From NCBI GenBank assembly GCA_043228905.1, contig JBHGNT010000007.1, positions 1,116,001 to 1,180,000 on the forward strand: DNA of 64,000 nt, given 5' to 3'. The first letter of the stretch is position 1. Each line of letters starts with the position of its first letter. The translations under genes and the position numbers were made by a program. Below are positions 1 through 9,836 of this stretch, one piece after another. This stretch comes from Azolla caroliniana. Lineage: Eukaryota > Polypodiophyta. The notes under the pieces were generated by a model. It saw nothing but the letters and a program-made list of their open reading frames with translations. It was not told the DNA's origin and made no database searches.

Positions 1-470
1 TTTGTGGTTTTGTCCCCTACTCGAATCCATCGCGCCATGCTACCATGAAACTCCATGTCATATATTTTCTTTTCTGCCATGCTAAGTTCCTGTTTGGTTG
101 TGCCGACTTGTCGTGCGATCCAAATACAGGACGAGTATCTCTGTTGGAGTCGTTGTAAGGCTATTAGTCCCCGTTTTGTCCTCTGTAGCTTCTCCTGAGC
201 ATCCTTGCGTCTGGTCTTGACAATCTCATGTAGGAGAGTAGAGGCTCTTGTTAATTTAGCTAAAAGTTTGTCCGATGCTGATGAGCCATTGACGGGTAAT
301 GACCATTGGTTGGATAGTTGGTCCTTCACGTCTATAAGTGTGTAAATAGTGTGTGGGATGTAAGTTTGGAATGTGCCCCATTTTCGGTGCAATTGAAAAT
401 GACCAACTACCGGGTAATGGTCAGAGAAAGTCGTGCCTGGAGTTATGCGACACCACCCTCCCTTCACTTC
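1..470 (-). pseudogene. LINE-A ORF2: endonuclease C-terminus and pre-RT region
   Basis: Minus-strand frame open across the whole segment, running off the left edge of the window, so the reverse transcriptase would lie outside. It encodes the end of an APE-type LINE endonuclease, with SDHYPV at about 425-408 (the His is catalytic in this family), then a Lys/Arg-rich linker. Near the edge is RWIRVGDK, which resembles the RW-LREGD-NTKFFH stretch that precedes the RT in plant L1 elements. There is no start codon because this is the downstream half of an ORF cut by the LTR element at 471-3490. The frame continues directly from the half ending at 3491 once one target-site copy is discounted. Confidence 0.85.
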
Positions 471-894
471 TGTCAGGAATAGTACTAAAGCAGAGATGGA
501 ATTAGTACTAAGAAGAGTAGTACTATTAGTACTAAGAGGACGGGACTGCGTAAGATTCCTGAGAGAGAGGAAGTGAGAAGAGGAGAGAGAGAGATAGGAT
601 GATGACAACAACTCTTATATTATATGAAAGATAAGTACAAATCGGCTAAGAGACTTAAGACTGGTGTTGAACCAATTTGGTTCAAAACAATGCCTTGTGC
701 CTCCTTTTATAGTGTTTTTAGGAATAATCCTGAAGCTTCTAGAATGTTCCAAAGAGATCTGGAATATACATCAATTTTCTATGATAAAACATAAATGATA
801 ATAATATTCTACAAATTACAATTCATAGTCTAATGGTAAGAGCTCGACCCATGTAGCATAAGGTCATGGGTTCGAGTCTTGCCATATCATGACA
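471..894 (-). repeat. 3' LTR of chromovirus 1
   Basis: 424 bp, ends TG...CA. A minus-strand TATAAAAGG lies at 711-703, as expected for the LTR promoter. The inner border abuts a polypurine tract (AAGGGGGAGATAA on the minus strand, 905-895). The LTR also contains a plus-strand tRNA-like unit. It is related in sequence and layout to the LTR at 20053-20481. Confidence 0.85.
826..880 (+). other. tRNA-like A/B-box unit, antisense in the LTR
   Basis: TAGTCTAATGGTAAG at 826-840 resembles a pol III A box and GGTTCGAGTCT at 869-879 a B box, with starts 43 nt apart as in tRNA genes. The predicted T stem pairs poorly (mostly G-U), so this is not a functional tRNA gene. The same unit recurs near 3422-3475 and, in the related LTR, at 20411-20463. 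Confidence 0.5.
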
Positions 895-905
895 TTATCT
901 CCCCC

Positions 906-2381
906 TTAAAGACGACGAGTGGAATGAGTCGGCGCTAATTGCGGACCGGGTTTGTCCAGATACTTTCGGTGGAAATCAGCAAGAAGATCTTGTGCATTGG
1001 CAACATGCTCGACGGGTTCCCAAGTACGTTCGCTTGGACTATAACCGAGCCAATCGACCAAGTAATAAAGTTTGTTGCGAACAAGTTTGGAATCGAGGAT
1101 GGCAGCAACTTCATACTCCGGGCCGGCGTCCAACTCCAGCGGGGGCGGCGGTGGTGTCACACGATCGGGAATGGTGTTTGCTTTATAAGGTTCAAGAAGA
1201 GAACAATGGAAAACCGGATGTATCTGAAGCGGTGGAGGGAGATCAAGGCAGAAGGTGACATCATTAATCTTACACGTAATACGGAAAGGACCGAGTCGTC
1301 GATAATCCAACTTGTCGCACGGTCGAGTAGTCTTGATGTGACGACGTAAGAGCCATACTCGATCTCCGATGGCAAAAGAGGAGGGAATCCGATGACGATC
1401 CGCATAAGTCTTCTGTGTGTGTTGAGCATGACGAAGGTGAGTAGAGAGATCCATCTGGATCTTGCGTAGCCTCTCCAAATGGTCCTCGGCACGAGGGTTG
1501 GTAGGTAGCTCCGAAGTGTCGATCACCGACCAGCGAGGATGGAAACCGGTATAAGCGAAAAATGGGGAGACCCGAGTCAAGGAGTGAATAGCATTATTAT
1601 ACGCAAACTCCGCAAAGTGGAGAATCTCAGCCCAATCGTCCTGTTGATAACTCAGGAAACACCAGAGATATTGCTCCAGCATTTGGTTTGTTCGTTTTGC
1701 CTGCTCGTCGGTCTGAGGATGGTAGCCGGAGGAGAGGTTGCAGGAGACGTTGAGCATCTTGAAGAGATGCTGCCAAAATTTGGAGACAAATTGCGGGCCT
1801 CGGTCACTGATAATACTGTCTGGGAAGCCATGATGCCGAAATACCTCACGCATAACGAGAGCGGCGGTTTCCTCGCTAGTGATGGCTTTAGTACATGGCA
1901 CAAAATGTGCCATCTTCGTATATCGATCAACGACGGTTAGGATAGCGTCGAACCCCTTCGAGACCGGCAGATCTGTGATAAAATCAAGACAAATAGACTG
2001 CCATGGCTTACTTGGAATCGGTAAGGGTTCCAACAAGCCATATGGATGGTGTCGTGGCATCTTTGCTCGGTAGCAAACATCACAGGTCCGAACGTAGTCG
2101 TTGACAAAACGGCGCATGTGGGGCCACCAAAAAGATCGTTGCACTAGCTCCAACGTCTTAGTACTACCGAAATGTCCCGCCGTATGGGTGTCGTGACAAT
2201 GTTGGATGATTTGAAGGCGACAGGAGCAATCGGGGACATATACGCGCTTTTTAAAGAATAACAAACCATCATGATATTCGAATTGTCGGTAGTCAATACC
2301 TGGTTGTTGAGACCGAGAACAGGATGCCCGAGAAGTATCAATGTGCGCCAGGATGTCTTGAGGAAAACTATCCGTCTTCAA
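906..2381 (-). pseudogene. Ty3 integrase with chromodomain (chromovirus 1)
   Basis: 491 codons open on the minus strand. Domains in order: HHCC zinc finger (HCHDTHTAGH...CDVC, residues about 62-104), integrase core with LDFITDLP and ISDRGPQF supplying the first two catalytic Asp, a GPF-type C-terminal barrel (RRLGPFRI), and a chromodomain (LYYLVDWLGYSPSERTWEP) near the C-terminus. Chromodomains of this class are known to steer integration to modified chromatin. The third catalytic residue is replaced: exactly 35 residues after the second Asp the motif reads QTDEQAKR, with Lys instead of Glu, so the enzyme should be inactive. The upstream part is cut by the assembly gap. Confidence 0.9.
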
Positions 2382-2411
2382 GGTTGCATGTATGTCATCA
2401 GTAATCCGTGA

Positions 2412-2511
2412 NNNNNNNNNNNNNNNNNNNNNNNNNNNNNNNNNNNNNNNNNNNNNNNNNNNNNNNNNNNNNNNNNNNNNNNNNNNNNNNNNNNNNNNNN
2501 NNNNNNNNNNN
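2412..2511. other. Assembly gap (100 N)
   Basis: Exactly 100 N, the usual placeholder for a gap of unknown size. The sequences on either side are inverted copies of the same element, so order and orientation here should not be trusted. Confidence 0.98.
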
Positions 2512-2719
2512 AAATTGGTTCAACACCAGTCTTAAGTCTCTTAGCCGATTTGTACTTATCTTTCATATAATATAAGAGCTGCTTTCATCATCCTATCTCT
2601 CTCTCTCCTCTTCTCACTTCCTCTCTCTCGGGAATCTTACGCAGTCCCGTCCTCTTAGTACTAATAGTAATACTCTTCTTAGTACTAATTCCATCTCTGC
2701 TTTAGTACTATTCCTAACA
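2512..2719 (+). repeat. Inverted LTR fragment (chromovirus 1 type)
   Basis: Reverse-complement match to about 471-677, ending CCTAACA at the LTR terminus. In a normal element a primer-binding site would follow; instead integrase sequence starts at 2720, so the internal region is deleted or mis-joined. Confidence 0.8.
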
Positions 2720-3083
2720 CTATTATCAGTGACCGAGGCCCGCAATTTGTCTCCAGATTTTGGCAGCATCTCTTCAAGATGCTCAACGTCTCCTGCAACC
2801 TCTCCTCCGGCTACCATCCTCAGACCGACGGGCAGGCAAAACGAACAAACCAAACGTTGGAGCAATATCTCCGGTGTTTCCTAAGTTATCAACAGGACGA
2901 TTGGGCCGAGATTCTCCACTTTGCGGAGTTTGCGTATAATAATGCTATTCACTCGACTCGGGTCTCCCCATTTTTCGCTTATACCGGTTTCCATCCTCGC
3001 TGGTCGGTGATCGACACTCCGGAGCTACCTACCAACCCTCGTGCCGAGGATCATTTGGAGAGGCTACGCAAGATCCAGACTTA
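2720..3083 (+). pseudogene. Inverted integrase fragment
   Basis: Plus-strand frame from TIISDRGPQF to RLRKIQT and a stop. It matches the integrase core read on the minus strand at about 1460-1830. It carries the same Lys in place of the catalytic Glu (QTDGQAKR), so it is a copy of that element or of a close sister. It ends abruptly in LTR sequence through a short shared stretch around CTTAAG. Confidence 0.85.
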
Positions 3084-3490
3084 AGCCGATTTGTACTTAT
3101 CTTTCATATAATATAAGAGCTGCTGTCATCATCCTATCTCTCTCTCTCCTCTTCTCACTTCCTCTCTCTCGGGAATCTTACGCAGTCCCGTCCTCTTAGT
3201 ACTAATAGTACTACTCTTCTTAGTACTAATTCCATCTCTGCTTTAGTACTATTCCTGATAGTTTGAACCAATTTGGTTCAAAACAATGCCTTGTGCCTCC
3301 TTTTATAGTGTTTTTAGGAATAATCCTGAAGCTTCTAGAATGTTCCAGAGAGATCTGGAATATACATCAATTTTCTATGATAAAGCATAAATGAGAATAA
3401 TATCCTACAAATTACAATTCATAGTCTAATGGTAAGAGCTCGACCCATGTAGCATAAGGTCATGGGTTTGAGTCTTGCCATATCATGACA
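3078..3490. repeat. Scrambled second LTR of chromovirus 1
   Basis: 3078-3256 is the LTR's left part in inverted orientation, matching about 471-660 reversed with an 8-base deletion after CTTAAG. 3260-3490 is the LTR's right part in normal orientation, with the tRNA-like unit, ending ATCATGACA. Together they make one LTR with an internal inversion. Confidence 0.75.
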
Positions 3491-4150
3491 GCTTCTAGAG
3501 CCTCCCCCACATAAATGCGGTCAATGCGAGATAGGGTGGGTCCACTATTTCGCCCGTCTGATCGGAAGAATAGGGTGCCAGATGTCTCGCAGGTTAAGGT
3601 GGACACATAGCTTCTCCTATTGTTTACGTTCCCTTCCTTGTAGAACTATGGGGTTGTTGTTGGAGCCATCGTGGATGGATTCGATCATATTAAAATCCCC
3701 TCAAAAGCACCACTCTTCTGCACCCACTACTTGTAGGCGGATGTGGTCCCAGAATGTTGCTCTTTCTGTTCTGTTATTTGGAGCATAAACATTCATGAAG
3801 TTCCATCGTTGCCCTTGGATGGCCAACGTGCAAAAATGTGCCCTACCAAGTATAAGTGATTCTTGGTGTATTAAGCCTTGGGCTAGATGTTCCCGAATCA
3901 AAGTGCAAATATCACCATGATTTCCATCCTCCCCAATTGTTGGCTCCCAAATCGTTCGCCATGATCCTGGTAGAAGGTCTCCGACTTCCTTTAACTGTGT
4001 GCTATCAAGGTGGTGTTCTTGCAACATGATGATGTCAGCACCACTCCCTAGTAAATATTCTTCAAGATCCCTTCTCAGTTTCTATCTATTTTGCTGGTCT
4101 AGTCTACTTCTGAGTCCTTGCACGTTCCATGTTATAATCTTCATACTCAT
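3491..4150 (-). pseudogene. LINE-A ORF2: endonuclease N-terminal half
   Basis: Starts at an ATG at 4150 and soon reads TWNVQGL, the usual opening of plant L1 endonucleases (the Asn binds metal). ADIIMLQEHH follows (the Glu is catalytic), then MNVYAPN, GDFNMIE and SRIDRIYV, all in family order. Several in-frame stops (after QQNR, RKQ and RRAK) show the copy is dead. The ATG overlaps the ORF1 stop as ATGA. The frame is interrupted at 3491 by the chromovirus and resumes at 470. Confidence 0.85.
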
Positions 4151-5250
4151 GGAATGGGGTGGGAGGTTGCCAGTTGTGCCTGGTGCTTTGTACAACAAGT
4201 CGTGAGTGGGGAGCACTCACCATTTAGACATCCAGTCATTTCCAGGGATGGAATAGTGGTCCACATACATGAGTGGAGTTTGTGGGCTATCCTATGAGCT
4301 TCAATCGCCCCTTCATGCTTCTCATAGAAATAGACAAAGCTTGGAGTTAGTTGGGTGTCTATGATAATGCGCGGGTGGATGTGGCAAAGATGGGGGTCCT
4401 CTTCATCCATGGTGAACTAGAATTCAGTGTTATGCCAATGTTGCTTTAGTTCATTCATGAGCTCTTCATCTCTTATTTGTGCTACAAAGCACGCTGCTTG
4501 GCTACATAACATATCTTTAATCTTGGATTTCGACCAATCTTCCTGAGTCGGAAGCAAGAGTGGAAAGGAGATTGAGGTTGTCGGAACTCCGTTCTTGTGC
4601 ACCACTGATACATGTACCCTTATTTTTTCCATTGTCTTGAGCCCTATACCTAGCCATTTCAAGGCGTTTTGTGGGTGTGGTTCAAGGTCTTGGCTAGAGG
4701 AAGCACACTCATTTGTGTCCGGGACGACTATGATTTGAGGCGTGACATTCACACTTCTGCCTTGGTTTGTTGCTTCTGCATTGGGTGCCGTTCCACTCAA
4801 GCTCCTTATTAGGGTCTTTACATGACTTATTCGTCTGCGTTTCCCTATTTTGTAAGCTTTAACGAGAACTTTCTCTTGTGTGCTTGGTTTCACCTTAGGT
4901 CGTTCCTTGGGGCTTAAGAAAGAACTAGGGGAATGCTCATCTGTGGGGGGAGCTCTTGTAGTAGATCAAAGCGATTGGGGCTCATAGGCGATGGAGGATT
5001 TTGTGCCGATGATGTTTTTTGAAGGACATGGGTTTTTTCCACCACTCGCTATTCCATCACAGCCTTGTCGGGTCGTGGTGGGGGAGGCTTCTGATGTCTT
5101 ATGGTATCCTGACCTTCCAAAGTCTCCTTTGTAGGATCTTTAATACGTCTTGTGGGGCAGTTCTTTTTTAAATGACCAAGTTTTTTGCATGGACCTAGGT
5201 GCTTCTTTAGTTTGTTTGCTAGCGTTAGTTCCTGTGGTGTTTTGATAATT
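4147..5250 (-). pseudogene. LINE-A ORF1 (gag-like, C-terminal part)
   Basis: Minus-strand frame that can be followed from about 5250 to the TGA at 4149-4147, broken by a stop near 5056 and by a TAG at 4419-4417. Near 5190-5150 it carries half a zinc knuckle, CKKLGHLKKNC, with the first Cys missing. A proline-rich, then basic region follows. In plant L1 elements ORF1 is a nucleic-acid-binding protein. The N-terminal part is not recognisable to the right of 5250, so the copy is truncated or decayed there. The assignment rests on the half knuckle and on its position directly upstream of the endonuclease. Confidence 0.6.
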
Positions 5251-5640
5251 GGTTTACTATTTATAAATCAATAAAACACTCTACTTGTCATGAAAGTGGG
5301 AAATTCATTATATAAAAGAATTTGTAGTTTTGACTAGACATTGGTTTCCACATTATCATTCACATTAATGTATCCTACATTATCTAGAAAACACTAGCAA
5401 ACCATAGTTTGATCATAGCAAATGGAAATATTTTCTATTTTATTATTTTGTTGACATGCTAGAAGTTCTACATAAAAAGGAGTGACGATGGTGGTACTCG
5501 TTCGATTCTCTACTAACATAAATATGCATGTCAATGTGTTGGCTAGGTAAATATGATTGAGGGTCTTGCTTGTGTAGTGTGACCATGCATGATCCAACAT
5601 GCATTCAATGCAATCTATTTACTAGTCATGAAAATTTCGT
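5251..5640. other. AT-rich spacer, nothing recognised
   Basis: No coding potential, LTR ends or tandem structure that I can support. Confidence 0.5.
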
Positions 5641-5654
5641 GGTCATTTGATTTT

Positions 5655-5800
5655 TTGTAGCGGTTCGGTTTTAACGGTTTCGGTTTAAATGGTTTCATGG
5701 TTTAAATGTTTGACTTGGTTTAAGTTTCAAAATTTATAAATGGTTCAGTTTTAAACAGTTTGAGTTTGACATTCTCGAACTGAACCGAACCGTTGCCGAT
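5655..5800. repeat. GGTT-rich foldback repeat
   Basis: Opens with CGGTTCGGTT, closes with AACCGAACCG, and is filled with degenerate GGTTT/AACC units, so the ends can pair as a hairpin. It has the look of a decayed MITE or simple repeat. A longer relative lies at 27528-28053. Confidence 0.45.
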
Positions 5801-5929
5801 TGTTACACGCCACCAAACATCTATAAGGCTTATCTCACCTCATAGAAACCAAAGAAAGAAGTTTGTATCACGTGTGACAAGGCTTGTCTTTCGTTGAGGA
5901 GGCCTAAACTTTATCCACTTTCTTGTTGT

Positions 5930-6245
5930 GTATAGGAAGTTGACCACATCGTTCATGAATTCCCAAATAGATTAACCACCCTAAACAACTAATTGTTTTG
6001 AATATTATGGAAGTCATTGGAACTTGTTAAGTTTAGAAGAACTTCATGGTACATGTCAATATACCTTCTCACAGAATATGCCCCATTTTAAAATGGTCTA
6101 AGGCATTCAAAATATGGTTCCTTTTTAGGAAGGAGTTCCTTCTTAAAGAAATCATCAAAGTTGGCCCAAGTTTAGGGTTGATCCAAATCCTTGGAGCTCA
6201 TCCACCATTTATAAGCCTTCATGTTGGTAAAAGGCTTGCCTAAAC
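5930..6245 (-). pseudogene. Decayed Ty3-type gag relic
   Basis: Minus-strand translation across frames gives WANFDDFFKKELLP and LRPFKMGHIL, matching the W-xx-F-xxx-F-xxx-P and L-xx-GM pattern of Ty3-type capsid domains. Many stops and shifts are present. Weak but directional. Confidence 0.35.
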
Positions 6246-6544
6246 AAGCATAGTGGTATCAAGTCAGGTAACGCAAAGTATGCAAATCCATCCATTTTTA
6301 GAGGAATGCTAACTAAGCTAGTATTGTTGATAAGGCAACACTTCCCCTAAGAAGGAAGGCAACTTTACTATCTTCACATAATATCCACCACCTTGAACAT
6401 ATCTAGAGGGGCTTTGATGTTGCATTCATAATGAATATTGATGGCTTTGTTCACATTTCATTTATAAGTCATGATGAAGTTGAGCATTTTGGCTTCTCCC
6501 TTGTATTGAGCATCTGTCACATATGTTCAATCACTTTGACAACA

Positions 6545-7120
6545 ACTACCAAACCATATGCATTGACCAAAACTCCCATTTGACCAATGATATGCTCTTG
6601 ATATTGGATGGCTTCATTGATGCTGCAAATAAAAACATTGGTTCCTTTCGTCCTTCCTTACGTAACTGATTTAGCGAAATGGTTGGAATTCTATGAGTGG
6701 ATGCTTGAGATTTCCGATACTTGATTTCTCTCATTGTCCCCTTATCAAAAACATCGGCATAATGGTGATACTTCTCTGGAAGTTAAATTGTTGACTCCTC
6801 CTTAATGATACTATAAGGCTTCTTTGATGCTACAAATAAAAACATTGGTTCCTTTCGTCCTTCCTTACGTAATTGATGTAGCGAAATGGTTGGAATTCTA
6901 TGAGTGGATGCTTGAGATTTCCGATACTTGATTTCTCTCATTGTCCCCTTATCAAAAACATCGGCATAATGGTGATACTTCTCTGGAAGTTAATTGTTGA
7001 CCCCTCCTTAATAATACTGGAAGGCTTCATTGATGTTGCAAATAAAAACATTGGTTCCTTTTGTCCTTCCTTACGTAATTGATGTTTTTCCTTCCTTACG
7101 TAATTGATGTAGCGAAATGG
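6545..7120 (-). repeat. Tandem duplication in protease-RT linker of a Ty3 relic
   Basis: A unit starting AAAAACATTGGTTCC recurs at 6631, 6838 and 7044, spacing 206-207 bp, with high identity. A short 23-25 bp duplication sits inside the last copy near 7062-7110. The sequence corresponds to the linker after the protease in chromovirus 2 (about 23665-23800). Confidence 0.8.
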
Positions 7121-7508
7121 TTGGAATTCTATGAGCGGATGCTTGAGATTTTCGATACTTGATTTCTCTCGTTGTCCAATTGATTTCGGGGTTGTGTAAC
7201 TCAAACCATGGTAATCCCAGGACAATTGGATGTTCAGGGCTACGACTTATATTAAATGGTATTACACATGCCAAATTATCTAAGAGAACACGAACTGGCT
7301 TTGACTCTTCCACAGTATTTCCAAAAGCAATGGGGTGACCATCAATGAATACTATGGAAGCTGGGCAAGGAAGTTTTCTTAGAGATATCTGATGATCTTG
7401 ATCAAAATTCCTATCCATGAAGCAAGAATTAACCCCGACATCGAGGAGTGCTAAAACATGTATTGAACGGTTGCTTGTAGTACTAACTTCTACTTGAGCT
7501 AAGAACAC
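7071..7508 (-). pseudogene. Ty3 aspartic protease relic
   Basis: 145 codons on the minus strand, homologous along its length to the protease at 23741-24256. The catalytic motif reads LLDVGVNSCFMD where the sister has LLDSGANSCFMD, so the Ser/Thr next to the catalytic Asp is lost and activity is unlikely. The second retropepsin motif, IVLGLPWF (I-x-LG), is kept. Upstream at 7560-8744 are gag remnants of the same element. Confidence 0.8.
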
Positions 7509-7559
7509 CTTGCTATCTTGCTTAGAAGAAACAAAACCACTAATGGGCTACACGGATCT

Positions 7560-8744
7560 AGTTGTCCAACCAAACGACTCCTATTTTGGCTAGACTTAAT
7601 AATTTAACTCTTCTTCTTGTTGGCTAAGGACTTCAAATTTGTTTGATAAACTTGGACTACTAGGATTATCAAACACTCCTAATGAAATAGACTCAGGTTT
7701 AGTAACATCAACTACTTGATTTACCTATAGTCTTGGCCTATGGGGACAATTTATTGCAATATGTCCTGGACCGCCGCAATATACACATAGACTATTTTCT
7801 CGGCATCATTGTTTTTCTTCTTCCGATAATGGTCCATGATGACGTTGTCGTGAAGAAAACCGTCCCTAAGAGGAATCGGTGAATAGTGTGTGTGACCAGG
7901 CCCTTACACGCGGGCACATGTTTTGATGTATTGTACATAGTTTGGTACAGGTTAGCAATGTGAATATCCTAGGTAGTGTGCATGCATTAGGTAGGGAATC
8001 GAGGAGTATCTCTATCCAAAAGGGCAGAGAATAAAAGTGATGTAACAGACTGTAACGTCTCTCTCTCCTTGGGCTATAATAGGAGAGGAAAGGGGACTAA
8101 GTGGTTATCGCGTTGTGTAGGATGAAGTGCTGTTAGATTGGGACCGAGCTCTTCACCTCTATCTTTCACCGTTCTCTGCAGGTTTTGGGAGGCTGCCTCT
8201 GCTTCGTGGAAATCCCGAGTGCTTCCGGCAGAGGCTCCATCTTGCGTTGTCCGTGTGCGTTGTGTGAGTTGGTGTTAGCGCGTTGATGCTTACCGGCTAG
8301 CCGGTTGTAATCTTGATCATAAGTATATATTTGCCTCAGTTGTTGTTCGATCTTCGTTATGAGTTCTCTGTGTATTTGTGCGTGCGGGTTGGCCGTGGTT
8401 TCGTGTCGCTCCTCCCTCCATTCGGTTATTCCTCGGTTCAGGGCCCCCGTGGTCCCGCCTTGGTTTCTCCTGCGCGTGCAGAATAACACGACAACGTGTT
8501 GTGTCGATTTCCATTGGTGTTGGCGTATTTCTAGAGGACGCATTATATAATTCCTTTAGGAAAGGTTTTGCTACGATTGATGCATACGTGGGCTTCGATT
8601 TTGTCCTTGGCATTTGTAATTGTCATTCTGAATGTCGTTCGAAAAACCGATTATTGCATCGTACTGCTCAACTGATTGTCTTCGTGAGTAACTTTGGTTC
8701 TTCGGTAAAAGTCAAGAGTAAATCTTTGATGTCATTACGGTTGG
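7560..8744 (-). pseudogene. Ty3 gag C-terminus with zinc knuckle, split by solo LTR A
   Basis: CVYCGGPGHIAINC near 7790-7750 (minus strand) is an intact CCHC knuckle. To the right of the solo LTR the frame continues with a stretch (YASIVAKPF, PTPMEID) that is nearly the same as the gag at 24433-24675. The element is cut at about 8744, where an unrelated copia sequence begins. One codon reads CGA (Arg) here where the sister at 24680 has TGA. Confidence 0.75.
7846..8493 (+). repeat. Solo LTR A (TGTCGT...ACGACA type)
   Basis: 648 bp beginning TGTCGTGAAGA and ending AACACGACA, flanked by ACGT at 7842-7845 and 8494-8497. Discounting it and one ACGT gives a gag sequence of the same length as the intact sister around 24526-24555, so both borders are exact. 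Orientation is inferred from CTATAATAGG near 8090. No internal domains remain, as expected from recombination between two LTRs. Confidence 0.85.
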
Positions 8745-8945
8745 TGTTGTCAACCACACGTCTCCTATGCCGACAATTCGGCATGTACCTTCATTCCCCA
8801 TCCGGACACAACCGTGATCACTAGTTGTGTAGGATGAGAAGCATTTCCGGTCTAGGGTAAGGTGGAACGACGCTCTGGAATCGACAACCCACGTTGTCTC
8901 GTCGCCGGCAAGGTTCAACTCACTCTCCTCGGTAATGAGCATCAA
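8712..8945 (-). pseudogene. Copia protease fragment
   Basis: 77 codons. WVVDSRASFHLT corresponds to the DSGAS motif of copia proteases with Gly replaced by Arg, so it is probably inactive. SDHGCVRMGNEGTCRIVGIGDVWL matches the region after the catalytic site. The fragment runs into unrelated sequence at its left end. Confidence 0.75.
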
Positions 8946-9415
8946 CTCTTCTTCACTTGCCGCGATTGCCGTCGTTCCCTTCCGGTCCGGCCCCCTCCAG
9001 TCTTCATCGTTCCGGTCCGGTGTCCGCTTTGAATCGGTACCGTCGGTTTCCTTGTCTTTTCGAAAGTGCCAACAGTTCTTCTAGAAGTGCCCCGGCTTGC
9101 CGCAATAGAAGCAAGTAGGCCTCCCCCTTGACTTTGACCGTGTCCCCGACTTTTCCCGGTTCTGGGGACTACGGTTCCTTTGTCTTCTGCGTTCCAATTC
9201 GGTAAGGAGCGCTTTGGAGTTGGAGCTCGTATCCTTATCTTTCCAACGAGCCTCCTCATCTAGCAAGCTTGACTTCACTCTTGCTAGGGATAACCGTTTC
9301 CCTTCCGGCCCGGCGTGCCTAAAGTGACAACCAACGTCTCCCAGCTATTTGGGAGGGAACCGAGCAGGAGTAGTGCTAGTACCTCATCGGCGAGAGGTAC
9401 TTCTAATGATGTTGC

Positions 9416-9805
9416 CTAATGTATCAACCCCTGGAAGGCATTCATGTGCTCCGCCATGCTAGAGCCATCTTGATACCGGAGTCTTACTAGCTTCCGAAAT
9501 ACCGAAACCTGATTAACAACATTTTTGTTCTGAAACATAATGTCGATCTTCTCCCAGAGCTCATGAACCTTGCTCTCTTCATTGAAGTTGTTGTATAGAC
9601 TCATGTCGATGAAGCACTGTATGTACGCCGTTGTCTTCATGTGCATCACCTCCCATATCGTGGCATCGATTTTGTCCGGTCTCTTATCCCCGAACTGAAC
9701 CGGCAACCAAAGATCTTTAACCACGAGCATGTCCCTCATCTTCGACTTCCACATTGAATAGTTGGAGCCGGTGAGCTTGAACATGCCTCCCAACGAATCG
9801 TCCAT
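9416..9805 (-). pseudogene. Copia gag, N-terminal part
   Basis: Starts at the ATG at 9805, 17 bases after the primer-binding site. MFKLTGSNYSMWKSKMRDML is the typical opening of copia capsid proteins, and the following helices (LWEKIDIMFQNKN, VSVFRKLVRLRYQDGSSMAEHMNAF) match the family. A stop at 9416 cuts it before the zinc knuckle, which lies in a nearby frame at 9278-9081. Confidence 0.85.
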
Positions 9806-9821
9806 TTTTCTGTGTTGTTTC

Positions 9822-9833
9822 GCTCTGATACCA
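9822..9833 (-). other. Primer-binding site, initiator-Met tRNA type
   Basis: Minus strand reads TGGTATCAGAGC, the classic plant copia primer site complementary to the 3' end of initiator-Met tRNA. It lies 3 bases inside the LTR. Confidence 0.9.
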
Positions 9834-9836
9834 ATT

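Larger units (their letters stand above)
471..3490 (-). mobile_element. Ty3 chromovirus 1, rearranged, inserted in LINE-A
   Basis: Bounded by TGTCAGGAATAG at 471 and ATCATGACA at 3490, with flanking 5-mers ACTTC (466-470) and GCTTC (3491-3495), an imperfect target duplication. The coding strand is minus: integrase and chromodomain at 906-2381, polypurine tract at 905-895, 3' LTR at 471-894. Protease, RT, RNase H and gag are missing. Right of the N gap the sequence is an inverted, deleted copy of the LTR and integrase. Either the element is truly rearranged or the gap region is mis-assembled. Confidence 0.75.
8745..9836 (-). mobile_element. Copia relic: gag-protease and leader
   Basis: Minus-strand order from the right: LTR end at 9837, a 3-base spacer, primer-binding site, gag start at 9805, a CCHC knuckle (CFYCGKPGHF-KNC) near 9110, and the protease start (WVVDSRASFHLT) near 8905. 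Integrase, RT and RNase H are missing; the sequence ends against the Ty3 relic at about 8745. Confidence 0.8.

Noticed and set aside
826-880. A functional tRNA gene in the LTR
   Set aside because: A and B boxes are present, but T-stem and acceptor-stem pairing is poor, so it is kept only as a tRNA-like unit.
3701-3788. Plus-strand frame opposite the LINE-A endonuclease
   Set aside because: Antisense shadow of EN motifs on the minus strand.
8166-8613. Overlapping frames on both strands near solo LTR A
   Set aside because: The real signal is the LTR border and minus-strand Ty3 gag; the other frames are shadows.
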